Shown here in pieces: positions 53,032 through 64,000 of a DNA stretch of 64,000 nucleotides. Within the stretch, counting starts at the first letter, position 1. Each line of letters opens with the position of its first letter. The translations under genes and the position numbers were made by a program. The notes under the pieces were generated by a model, which was given only the letters and a program-made list of their open reading frames with translations, was not told the origin of the DNA and searched no databases. This DNA comes from Phorcus lineatus (Eukaryota; Mollusca; Gastropoda; Trochida; Trochidae): assembly GCA_921293015.1 (NCBI GenBank), contig OV121088.1, positions 24,465,645 to 24,529,644 of the forward strand. Reading direction: 5' to 3'.

Positions 53032-56000
53032 CGGCATTCGACTAGCGCGCGATGTTATTATACAATTTTTAGCAACATTGTAAATTTATCAAAAGGCGAT
53101 AACTTCAAAGCTCAATATCTTCAAGAGGTGATACTTAATATAATATCATACGTCATTTCAGCTAAATGAGTTTCGATAAAAAGTTTAGTTATCGTTTAAA
53201 TACTGGTGAAAGAAAGTTGAAACTAAAGAGGTTATGGGATGTAAGGGGGTGAGGGCAGGGTAAAACTAACACGTTCCGTCCCATTACAAAGAAGGCAAAT
53301 CAAAGGAAGACGGATGGCTTCTGGTAACTAACCGAGCTTATCATTTCTTCAGTGTGGCAAAACAACGCTCACTTTCTCGCTTTAGCCACGGCGCATGTCA
53401 ACAATTTTCCACTCATCATATTCTACTAATGTTCTACAGTTCTGGAAACATTGGAACGACTTGTTTTGAGTTTCTATGCCTCTTCTGTTGGCATTTATCA
53501 TCCGTAGACATTGTTTCTCTTTGTCGGAATGTTTGTGTTATTGCAAAACATATTATCAATGACTGAATGCGAAGCGCAGATGGTTTTGGCTTGCAGGGCG
53601 ATGCTCTCAGCCCTAGCTTATTTCCACGCCTCAGAGAGTCATGTGTGAGCGACAATATTGTAAAAACGTGTAAATTTAAGAATAATATTTGCGTTTCCAT
53701 TTATGGAATATCACTTGAAATACCTTGTAACGAATACAAACGAACATACGGTAATGATTGTGTAAGTTGTTTAAAGTGAAGTTATTGTAAAAAATGAATG
53801 TTAGTTTTCAATTTTCAAAGTTGTATTAACGGTATTTTAAGAGTGAAAGGAGATTCTTTGTTGTTTTTAAAAAAAAGATAATAAAAACAATCAATCTTGA
53901 TTGTTATTTCACCAAAAATCACTTTAAAATATGAATCGTTTAAATTGTCTTTTACGATTATTTGTTGCCTTCTAAAAATGGCATGCTATATTACTTCCTA
54001 AGTTTGCAATTACAAATTAATGTTCTCTTGGTACTTTTTTCCATTATTTTGTTCATCAAAATTTGAAGAAAACGTAAAGGAACATCGTAAAAGTTTGATA
54101 ATAAAAATATTATAATAAAATTCAAGTTAAGGATGAATTTTCTTTTATCAATAACAGTATCTATTATGTAATTCATATGTTGCTCTTTTCCTTAACTTAA
54201 AAGGAGATGAAGTATGCAGAGTAAGTAATCAATCTAAACCTACATAGATGGAGAGCAGGTAAAATGTCAGTTTAGAGGAAAAGCACTGATTATAGGAAAT
54301 GTAAGGAATTTTAGAATTGAATGGATAACTAACAAAGAAATTACAGCAATTATTGTAACGTATTATTCGAAGACAACAACGTTTTAAAATGTCTGAAAGA
54401 GATGAGGAAGAGGGTATTGAATCTATTCATTTTTTTTATTCATGGCAAGGTTGGTAAGTACAATTCGGCGAGCTCTAATGTGTTATCAAAATGAGGTAGA
54501 AAACATATAATGTTATGCACAGAAAGTAATATAAAATAAGAAATGTGAGTAAGACAGGGTGACGTAATAGCCCGTAACTTATTGTACCATGGTATCTCGT
54601 GTACTCTCACGTCACCCTACTCAGCGTGTTCACTTTGCTAGAAGGTGTCAAAACCTGTTTCAACTAATGATTGACCTTAAAGCCTCATGTGCCATTCTCC
54701 AGGTGATCTTATTAACTAACATTGATAGAGTTAACATGTTTCATTTGTATTGATGTGGAAGCTAATGTTAAAATGTGCTTCACTTACAACGTTACACCCA
54801 TGTAACCGACACCTGCAGTTACTCAAACAACATATAGCACGTAAAGAGCTGAGGTCTAAAATATTACTTTTTAAATAACACAATTATTTGTCTATTAAAA
54901 CTGAAATCGTGGAGTTATTTAATAACGAATATTTGATAATCGAGGGAGAGCATTTCAGGTATTTTCCATATTGCATCGATTTGAAAGGAGGTGGTGCCTG
55001 AGACTAATTGAGTGCAAGGTTTTAATTGGTTGTATGCACCTTTTCCAACATAAATGACAGGTGAGTACATGAACTGTGTGTTACCTGAAGTAGAATGTCA
55101 TACTTGTAATCACGATCAGTCTACCTGAATGTGTGGTTAGTGTGACACGCATGAAAAGCTAGACTTTGCTTATAACTTGAAACAGGATAACGCCGAACAC
55201 CTATTTACACATGCTGTAGTACGAGACGAATATATATCAACGCTTTTGAAACTGAAACATTTCACAAATTACTGTATTCGTTTTACAAGGTGTGTACGGC
55301 TTAGACCCAAACATCGATATAAGCACAGGAGTTATTAATTCAATACTTTGCCCTCACAGCCACTCGTTACTTGTACGGAAACACAAAGGGGCCAAACCAA
55401 CAAGCAATTACGCCTCATTATAACAAATGTTCTCGCTCAATGTATTGTGATTTTTTCTCTCTATTTCCGTACGGTTGTGTATCAAAGAACACGCATGGTG
55501 TATTTATACACAATGCCGTGTTTTTTATCATCCCCATTTCAACACTGACGGTATTCATTAAAAGACTTCTTTAACCTCGCATGGCACGCGTCATGTTACA
55601 GCGAAACAAGCATACATGGTTAAACGGGCGGACCTTTGGGAGTAAGGAACGGCGGTTAACGAGTAAACTTTTATGTATTTACGTGATAAAACCTTATTCA
55701 AAAATTTCTCAACTTGATTGAAACTGGACACCGAAAACCTGTTGAACAGCGGAGATCTTTTGAAGCAAGGGAATTTCCCCTAATGGCTGAAAAGCGACCG
55801 GTGGCTTTAAAGAAGGCACGATCGCTCCCAAAAACAACATCATCAAAGCAAGTTTCGGGGTCGACCTTCGGATATTGAATTCACACACCAGCGGAAGACT
55901 TGTTAAAGAACATTTTCCTATATTTTGTAACTAAACATTAAGTAATTAGCCAATCGTCTCTTATTGTTCAGCCGAGGGTGCTGATTGTATCAATTTCAGC

Positions 56001-56990
56001 TATTTTCCTGCTTCAAGAGGATGCATTCCTTCGCGAGTGTGTGAAAAGTCACTCTTTCCACCTCTTTATGATAACCGTTCAATAAGAGAGCATAGATCAT
56101 ATCGTACTCTCAAACATTGACTTGGCATTAGGTTCTTGGCAGGTGGGTGTTGTCCCGGTTAGACACACCCTAGTCTGCTAGGAGAATGTTATCATATTAA
56201 TATGACTGAATGGAACCTTCGTTTATGCTGGGAGGATGATAGATATTATATATCAGAATTTTTTTGTCGCGATGAAAAATGAATTGTACCAGCCGTTGCT
56301 TCATGGAAGCAAATATACATTGTTTTTGTTGGTAGAAGGTAGGCTTTGTGATATTTATATCCTGATGTTCATTTTTACTTCGTTTTATGTGAAATTTTAA
56401 CCAAAAGCACAGGAGTTTAAGTAATCATTATGCTGGTTCCTCTGCGTTCTTCCTTATGTGGTATGAATAGTAGTGGTACATAATGTTTCGTAAATATAAG
56501 AACAATTTATTTGCTTCACAGATTGAAATAAATTGTGAGAGTTTTCGTGTAACAAACTTTTGCAGTCTAATTCTATGACAACTTTAAAATCAATATAATT
56601 TTTTTCATTCTAAATAAACCCCACGTGTATGGATTTTAGGATAGACAACCAGGTAAAACAAGCTTATGTGTCTGACAGGACCTGCGTAAAATATAGAAAA
56701 CAATGATATTGATAATCAAGCAATTTGTGTTCATTGTGGCTTCACGTAATTGGCTAGTGTCAACCTCTGTTTGAAACAAGATAATATTAATTATTATAAG
56801 AACGCAAAGCGCACTTTTTATCATTTGTCTGAAGTCTTTTTGATGCAGCCATTAAGCGTGTCACGCAACCTTAAGGGTCAGTACTTTCCTGTGTTCAGGT
56901 ACCGCTTTATACAACTGGGTGAATTTTCTATTACAAAGTTTATTATATTATTATTACTACTATTAACATTTTTATTGTTATCGATAAAGT
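53032..56990. other. Mixed intergenic DNA
   Basis: 53200-53680 and 55300-56220 are more complex; the rest is AT-rich. A 10-bp inverted repeat, AGGGTGACGT (54556-54565) and ACGTCACCCT (54609-54618), lies in the middle. No gene recognised. Confidence 0.45.
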
Positions 56991-57041
56991 GCCTTGAACA
57001 TGAAGGAACTCAAAAGTCTTAGGTTCAGTTCCCACATGTTT

Positions 57042-57113
57042 GATGCCTCCACCGGGATTCGAACCCGGACCTTTGGTGTGAGAGACCAGCATGATACACC
57101 ACTGTCCTCTACA
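57042..57113 (-). mobile_element. tRNA-derived SINE head or tRNA pseudogene
   Basis: The reverse complement has an exact B box (GGTTCGAATCC; + strand 57055-57065) inside a perfect 5-bp T stem, CCGGG/CCCGG. An A-box-like TAGAGGACAGTGG lies 46 bases before it (+ strand 57099-57111), which is normal tRNA spacing. A 7-base loop CTCTCAC sits where the anticodon loop should be, flanked by TGGT/ACCA, formally a CTC anticodon. The 3' acceptor strand TGGAGGC has no partner; a T/A run replaces the 5' side. This makes a functional tRNA-Glu unlikely. Confidence 0.6.
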
Positions 57114-57359
57114 TTTTTTTTTATATTAGGTTTCATAATTTTCGAACATGAGTCAATAAATTCAAGAATCTTACACTATCGAATGTTAAAAACAGAAGTT
57201 AGGACTACTACCTACCTTTCCACATGTACAGTACTCTTTAATCATAACAAGCTGATTGGTAGCTGTTTTTTACTTTGTGAAGTATTCTGATAATGGACAT
57301 TCAAATTAACTATCAGTTATTAAAAATCCTCTCGTATTTTGACGAGTTTTAGTCCTTCT

Positions 57360-57437
57360 CCATGACTGTGAATAAAATTGAAGGCTTTGATATAGTCTAG
57401 GTCTTCATTCAGCAAGTCTAGATTATATGAATACACG
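57360..57437 (+). repeat. Dispersed repeat, copy B
   Basis: Partner of 16260-16325, in the same orientation. The flanking sequences do not align, so this is a short mobile or conserved segment rather than a large duplication. Confidence 0.65.
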
Positions 57438-58400
57438 GATATATGTACATGTATGACACGTAAATCTTCAACTTATGACATGAAGTAAGATATTTCGAAC
57501 CCTGAATCATTTCATCCAAGTAGTGTTGCTATTGCTGAATAAGTGCCATTTCAATAGCTTAATTTTAAGTCAAGAAATATGATATCGACATAAATCACTC
57601 ACTCCTTTTACTACTTTACAAGTTATAGTTTCTATCAACTCTGATTAAAACCGACAATGTTTTGAGGAATAAGACATCGAAAATATTGAATTTATCAAGA
57701 TTTAAATTTGTTTTGTTTGCAGCTTTCCCGCAGCCACACACAGCGCAGTTTAGTGCAGACAAAACCTAGTCATTAGCGGACCAATAATTTCATCGCGTTT
57801 GATGGCGCAGTCGAACAACTTTCACTACCAGTTGAAACTTTAACTTGTGACTTCATTGGAAACAAAAGGTAGTTACAATGACGATAAGCTGAATGAGATA
57901 TGCGTGCATCGAAGGTAACAGAAGTATATTTATTAGATTTCCGTGATTTTTGTTAAAATGATGAACTACTGATATAATGGGAAATAGCATTGTTATTGTT
58001 ATATAGCATTGTTGAAAAATAACTATATATCGCTTAATATAGTTTAGATATTTTCCTATACATTATACACCTTCTTTTATTACCTGTATATAATGATTGT
58101 ATGGCAATATTCTAGCCAAAATATTGCTGACATCACGTGAACCCAACCCCCTCACTTACTTTAATTACACAAGCAAGAGCGCAAATATGTTGTAATGACT
58201 CTCAATGCTTATTAAAAACGAATATAAAATTATCAAATATATATGAAAAATAAAACAAAATCCCAAATAACCATACATGATGGTATTAGACTTACAGATC
58301 TTGTTTGGCCCGTCTACAGCCATTGTTGTTGGCTCCGGGCGAGGCGTATGGGGGTTTACTATAAAAAAAACCCCATCTTCATTGTAGGACGTTTGCAATA
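57438..58400. other. AT-rich intergenic DNA, no feature recognised
   Basis: No gene or repeat could be supported. Confidence 0.45.
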
Positions 58401-58899
58401 AAAACGTATGTTCTTAACCATCTACAGTGTATGTGAATCGTAAACAATCAAGGTATCTGTTGCATTGTACACTCTTCCTGCCTTCCCATAAACACTCAGA
58501 CAATTTCCACTATTGAGGTTAAACGAAAAACCATCAAACCGAAACGGTTTCGTTCAAATTTATTTCACACCGCTAATGAAACTATAACAGAAGTTGAAAG
58601 AAATACGTGAATCGTCTATGAGAAGATGATTGATTCGTTTAACAGAGTTATGGTTCTTTATCTCCAGCGACGACTACATCCGTCAAAGGTCACAAGACGC
58701 GATTATAAGTTAGAGAATAATCATTAACACCAATTGTTCGAGATAATTTGTTTCTATGAAAGAAATTTCTATTAAAAAAGACTCAACACAAACAGGACAT
58801 CACAATCTATTTGACAACATTTCCCCCGTATTTGATCAAGTTTGTAACACAGGGTGTCTGTGAATATGTCAAGATGGGTGTGTTTGGGCGAATGTTTAT

Positions 58900-60300
58900 C
58901 TTTCGGTGAAAATGGCTTTGTTTCGAGGGTCTGAGAATACCCTGGAGCGATGCAAATCTGAACCGCTTTTATGAGTTAACGAGATATCTCAAGCAATGGG
59001 GCAAGTCATTTTCAGCGTATTATTACACGATGCTGGTCGTCTGATGTGCTCATTTGAGTCAAAAAGGAAAGTTTCTTTTTCACCCTGCAGCATATCGGGC
59101 CACAAGAGAGGGTATATGAGTTACCAAGGCTTTTATGCTTTTTATTTTCTTTGCCGAAGAGCCTTTGATAACCCTTTTAACAACAATTAATATGATCGGC
59201 TCCATAAATTGCTGATAAACAATGTATTTAGAGGCGACTGCCGACGAGATGAAGGGAAAAGGCTGTAAAGCAAGTTAGACGCTTGGCAGCAATGGGTCTG
59301 ATTTTCCAACGATTAATTCCCTGGTAACTCGCATTTCCTTTGGCTAAGATCCGACTTGACTGAGCTTTTACCCTGTGCGCGGAGTGACATCGCGATTTTA
59401 GGCTTCTAAACGGCTAAGACCAGTAGATTGGGCTCGGATCAACGGAAAAGATGAGGCAGTTGTGCTGAGAACCTTCTCCGGGGCTTGCTTATAGGACAGT
59501 AATAGTTTTATTTCAATTTCCTGAAGACGGCCGAAGAAGCTAGGATGGTAATGCGGCGAGCGCGGAGGAAAAGCGATTATAGTGATCAGAATTTAATTAA
59601 AATGGAAATCATAGCCATCAGCGGAATCCTGGTATTTAGGATCGGAGCGACCATGTGAGCCCTTCGGGCCATTGTCGGCTAATTAAATACTGTTTTATAC
59701 TCGGTGTCGACAAAATGAGAAATTGAAATCGAGGCGCGCGTCACTACAATTAATCTCAGTTCGCAACAAGATTTAAAACATTCAATTTGTACCCAAAAAG
59801 ATTAGATGGGGCACTATTACCTCGCCAATCGGAGATTTATTCGATAATTAAGACGCGTTTTCGAGGCAATGAGGGCTGATAGATTTCATTTGATGTGGTT
59901 GTCTAGCGGGCCTTTCCACGAAGAGATTAGATAAATTGGTATTAAAACCCACTGCAATAGCTCCTCTCGCACAAACAATACCAAGACACATTTGCAGCCA
60001 TTGTGACTCTCTGGCACTATCGGCCGCCAGACAAACGCTCAATGTGCCAGAATTTCGCAGAATAAAAGGCCTCAATTCCTTGCCTCAATATACATCAGGC
60101 AAATTGACACCGTCAAATGAGCAGCCATCACTAGCAATTCTTCTAGTTCTCTCTCAACCGGCTTAACGGTCCCCTATTACTTCAATCAAGCCGTTTTCGG
60201 AAGGAAATTTGCAATTTGTACAACTTATCCGTTTAGGGAGGACGTATTGACGCAAAAAGTTTGCTGAAGAAATACGTCTTTATTCAGAACTTGACTGAAA
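58900..60300. promoter_or_regulatory. Complex non-coding block, candidate enhancer cluster
   Basis: A long stretch with noticeably higher complexity and GC than its surroundings, no recognisable coding frame, and about six TAATTA/ATTAAT cores (near 59180, 59310, 59590, 59680, 59748 and 59845). It starts about 13.7 kb past the NK1 stop. Enhancer function is an inference from composition and motif density. Confidence 0.35.
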
Positions 60301-60530
60301 AGGTCAATGTTTGGGCTAAACTGTATTGACCTCGTTGAAAGGCGCTTTTTAAATGGTTTTCAGACTTCTGGATAAGATTATGTCAGTGTTTATGGATGCA
60401 ATTCAAAAAGTGAACATTGTGTTTGTGCCATTTTACTTAAATTTTACGGGTAAATTTCTTGAAAATTGAAAGGTTATTTGCATATTCTTTTTTACATTAA
60501 ATTGTCCATAACACACATCCACGTTGAACT

Positions 60531-60695
60531 GAAAAGGGTAAATTTGAAACTGAGTATGATAAAGTAATGAGTGAATACTGATATTTGATCATTTCGTTAA
60601 TGTCTTAATTTCTTAATAATGAAAAGGGTGAATTTAAAACTGCATGATAAATTTAAGGCGTGAAAACTGACATTTCGTTGATGTCTTCATATCTC
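60531..60695 (+). repeat. 90-bp imperfect tandem duplication
   Basis: 60531-60620 and 60621-60695 both begin GAAAAGGGT and share AATTT-AAACTG, ATGATAAA and CATTTCGTT-ATGTCTT in order. Non-coding. Confidence 0.8.
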
Positions 60696-60779
60696 TACTC
60701 CAATGTAAACAAGTTGTTTGAATAAATGAACGTATGTGAAAATTGTTTTTCAATTTAAATTTAAAACTTTTTACAGAAG

Positions 60780-61330
60780 CCCATTTCAATCAGATCGTGG
60801 CAAAATCAGCTGTTCCTTCTTAAAAGTATGACGTTCCCACGCAATTCTACAGTGAGGGTAGTTCTAAGACCGTGTGACCCTCCTGGGGACCCCCGGGACT
60901 CTATCTCATGCCCCGGGCCGACTTGGTACCCAGCTTAACACTGAACAAGTCAGCGCTATTGGCAACGAGGCATTGCAGCAGAGACCCAACAAAATGGGCA
61001 GGGTGATTTATTAAAGACTTCAAACTATCCACCTGTTTATATCAGAGATGTAAAGTGTCGACCAATTTACATAGACATATTGACAAGGCAACTGGTTTGT
61101 TATGCTTCAAGGAACAGAGTGTATATCTCGTTGCAGCCCGACATGGGGAAAAGTAACTCTGCTGTAAAAAATCTGGATTGTCGTCTTATTTTCATGCGAA
61201 AGTGAAAACAAATCGCCGTCATTAAATTGATTGACAGCCCCACGAGCTTGCTCAATGGTGCTGCCACCTTGTGGAAGGATGCCAATCCGTATAACGTAAT
61301 CTAGTTACCTCCCTTAGAAATCTCAGAATT
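60780..61330. other. GC-richer intergenic block
   Basis: Contains a C/G-rich patch (about 60880-60930) and an inverted copy of the dispersed motif, AGTTACCTCCCTTAG, at 61303-61317. No gene recognised. Confidence 0.4.
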
Positions 61331-61743
61331 TATGAAAATTATATTAAGTCATTTATTGTTTAAGATCGGTACAATGTTATTTGCTAATGACGTAGTTAAC
61401 ATAATACACTACTATATACCAACTGAGCTTTTTTGGTAGTAATAAATCATATGTGAGGTATGTGACGAATACATATAACGTCAATGAAAACAAGAGAGAC
61501 TCTATGTATAGTACTGTGGTTTGTGGTTGATGGAAATGGTTGAGAAAGTTTACATCTTTATCTCATGGATACAAAACTTCATTATTCTGAATAGATGATA
61601 TTTCGACATACATGAATGTGCTTAAAGATAATTTGGTCAAGAGACACCGACTGTGCAGTATAAGTTACCACGATCAAACTTGCATGAAATCTCAACCCTC
61701 TCATAAATATCTAGAATATGGAAATTCTATCAGTCGTACCACG

Positions 61744-61745
<2 letters not shown>

Positions 61746-61801
<56 letters not shown>
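61746..61801. repeat. (AT)n microsatellite
   Basis: About 28 perfect AT copies. A shorter run lies at about 61903-61919. Confidence 0.95.
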
Positions 61802-61804
<3 letters not shown>

Positions 61805-62146
61805 AAAAATGAAATACTTCAGACGACACTTGCTGTAGATATCATTTTAATGATGACTGGATGCGTCGCATTTCGACTTGTTTACAAGTCTTTTCAACAG
61901 TGCATATATATATATATATGACAAGACTCACCTACTGCTTAGATATGTTCATTCCTGAATTCAGAATCAGAGTCTCTTGTATTTAAACATCATTAAAAAA
62001 TAAATATTACCACTATTTAAAATTGTAACTTAATATAACTCACGTTCATATTAGGGTTCATGGTGTCGTTTATTTCTTTATTTTATATCATTATCCATAA
62101 AGTGAAACATATTATAAGCGGTGACATATCTTTGATATTTGCACAC

Positions 62147-62240
62147 ATCATTTTTGCCTAGCAACGATTGTTTCAGCGCGAGTTACCGTGGTTTGTTGCT
62201 TGTGACGTCATAAAGGCAATCATTGTCAGGCAAAAATGAT
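62147..62240. repeat. Short palindromic element with 24-bp arms
   Basis: The left arm 62147-62170 (ATCATTTTTGCCTAGCAACG, continuing GATTG minus one base overlap) and the reverse complement of 62217-62240 match at 21 of 24 positions, separated by 46 bases. The loop contains TGACGTCA (62203-62210). It could fold into a hairpin or be a very small MITE-like relic; no target-site duplication was established. Confidence 0.6.
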
Positions 62241-62312
62241 ACATGTATGTGTATATGTGCACATGTTCATAGTAAGTAACAATTAGTGTTATAATGGAGA
62301 GGTAAGGTGAAA

Positions 62313-62333
62313 GGGGGGGGGGGGGGGGGGGGG
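62313..62333 (+). repeat. Poly(G) run of 21 bases
   Basis: An uninterrupted G run inside a G-rich stretch (GGAGAGGTAAGGTGAAAGGG before it). Confidence 0.9.
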
Positions 62334-64000
62334 CTCGGTGTCGATTTAAAAAAAACCCAACTTACTACCCTTGAACTGGCACTGTTTAAAAACTTCATGT
62401 AAAGATAAAAGAAACGGATTCTCAAGAAAACTGTCCTGAAAAGGGGATGTCACTGCTTGCTTCTCCCATAGTTCTCTCATGGTGATATAATTATCTTATG
62501 AAATTTCATAAATAATATTTAGATGAATTTTCATCTATCAGCTACTACAATAAAATGATGTAAAAGTATAAATTATCAAAATCAATTTTAATTTTGCAAT
62601 TTGTTATTTGACTTCTGTGTAAGTTTTAACTTTGAGGTTGTTTAGATCTTAAGTAATTTTCTTACTATGATAATATTTCACCTACACTTATAAACTATGA
62701 TATTAACAATCTATCGAAGTTTTCGAAAAATAATTCAAATTCTCAAATGATTTCATAAATGCATTTCGTATTTGCATATTATATTTATAAGTATTTTTGT
62801 ATGCGTTCAGTTTTCTTTAAAAGCGACAATGAATTTGTTTCAGTTGAGATTTTCTCTACAGAAACTATTAGATTTTATTTGTGTTCAATATGTATTGTAT
62901 GGTGTTTTATTTGTCCAAAATGCAAAACTCAACTATCAAGCTGTTTAACCTTGATAAATAAGATAAACATATACAATAAGACATGTTGAATTGGCAAATA
63001 TTAAAAATAATAAAAAGCGTCTTCAGGTGTTTTGTTGAACGCGTAAAGATTAAAAAGAAAATTGCTCAAAATCAGATCTCATGAATAAAGAATAAAAGAA
63101 AATATGTATAATTTATCGTTTTAAAAGTTATCGTCCCTAATCGTCATCTTCGTCCTAAATCTTCACGGTATGCTATATTTTAGAATTCATTGAAATAATA
63201 GCATTTTTTTAAAGACCGTTAACGATGTCCTAATTATTATCTTTCTCTGTGGAAACTCCTCTAATCCTTGTTACAGAAAACTCGTATTAATTGTTATTAT
63301 CTAAGTGTGTAAACACTATTATATCCCTATCAAATTTTTTATTTTACATTTTTTAACAACATTCACAGCAAACTTGATGTGAAAATGTCACCGCTTTTCT
63401 AATCACAATGAAGAAATTATCAGCAGTCTATATTCTATGGACCAAATATCCTGAATAGAATAAACAGGACAGAGTTTATATTCACTGCTGAAAAATAAAA
63501 TAGTTCACATATTCAAACTTAAAAAGAACCCTCAAAATGTTTTGAAGTACGCATACGTCAAGCAAAAAGGCTTGTTCAAGGGTCTAATGAAATGGTGTAC
63601 ATCCAATTCCTCGAGTGTATATTGACCGTGGTTAATACTGTTCTGCGATCTTGTTCAGTAGTTTACCTAGCGTGCGAATCCAGTTACCTTAGATCACAAT
63701 GGCAAACACTGATTCATAAAACCAGGCACTCTTTCTTTAGGAACCCCTTTCCTCTTCAAATTGATCGGAAATCTAGATAGCTGATCACCCTTTATCACTG
63801 GTTAAAATCTGATCAACGAATGCCCAACTCTTTGATCTTATATCAGTTTCCATTTCATGAAAAGTGCTTCCTGGGAGCTTCCATATTTTCTTCGGGGTAA
63901 ATTGACCCTGCGATACCTCGCCGTGTCACGTGGGGTTTCTGTTATGTGGGTAAATTCTAATTTCATGTTTTTCTGCTTCTTGAGAAAGGACGGAGATGTT
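62334..64000. other. Intergenic DNA at the right edge
   Basis: AT-rich to about 63540, then a more complex block to the end of the window with no recognisable coding frame. It may continue beyond the edge. Confidence 0.4.

Overview
This looks like a piece of an animal nuclear genome. It is AT-rich, has long non-coding stretches, simple-sequence repeats, traces of tRNA-derived SINEs, and one split gene with GT-AG splice signals. I favour a mollusc, probably a gastropod. A short motif close to AAGGGAGRTAACTC recurs about eight times, and a SINE-like remnant carrying TTTAACGCCGCTTTGA resembles sequences I remember from gastropods. That placement is from memory and was not searched.

Only one protein-coding gene can be supported: an NK1-class homeobox gene (slouch / NKX1 family) on the + strand. 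Coding exon 1 is 37180-37624, intron 1 is 37625-44690, and coding exon 2 is 44691-45247. The junction is phase 1 and joins into one 333-residue reading frame. Exon 1 carries the EH1-like (TN) motif SFRVTDILDPSKF expected to recruit Groucho/TLE. Exon 2 carries an acidic stretch, a complete 60-residue homeodomain and the family signature [11 protein letters not shown] polyadenylation signal lies about 450 bases past the stop codon.

Regions. 1-36.6 kb: upstream gene desert. Very AT-rich stretches alternate with more complex, GC-richer blocks (about 6.6-8.8, 12.1-13.7, 15.0-15.7, 17.1-20.0, 22.5-24.7 and 26.8-27.7 kb). The block at 13.4-15.5 kb has three copies of the CTCF-like core AGGGGGCGC. 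A hexamer repeat lies at 29.1-29.5 kb and a degenerate GGTCA-headed tandem array near 32.7 kb. 36.6-37.2 kb: probable promoter and leader, with a cluster of homeodomain-type AATTA sites. 37.6-44.7 kb: the intron, with a three-unit degenerate tandem repeat (39.7-40.2 kb) and a long G-rich tract (42.7-43.2 kb). 45.2-64 kb: 3' UTR, then a second desert with a large GA/GACA microsatellite, SINE remnants, small inverted repeats and a complex block at 58.9-60.3 kb.

The layout of one transcription-factor gene in more than 55 kb of gene-free DNA with scattered complex blocks is what developmental regulatory landscapes look like. I infer that many of the GC-richer blocks are candidate enhancers, but this needs cross-species alignment. 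I saw no CRISPR array, rRNA gene, intact tRNA gene, recognisable transposase or virus-derived element. I found no clear new multi-gene system; the most interesting signals are regulatory and repeat-based.
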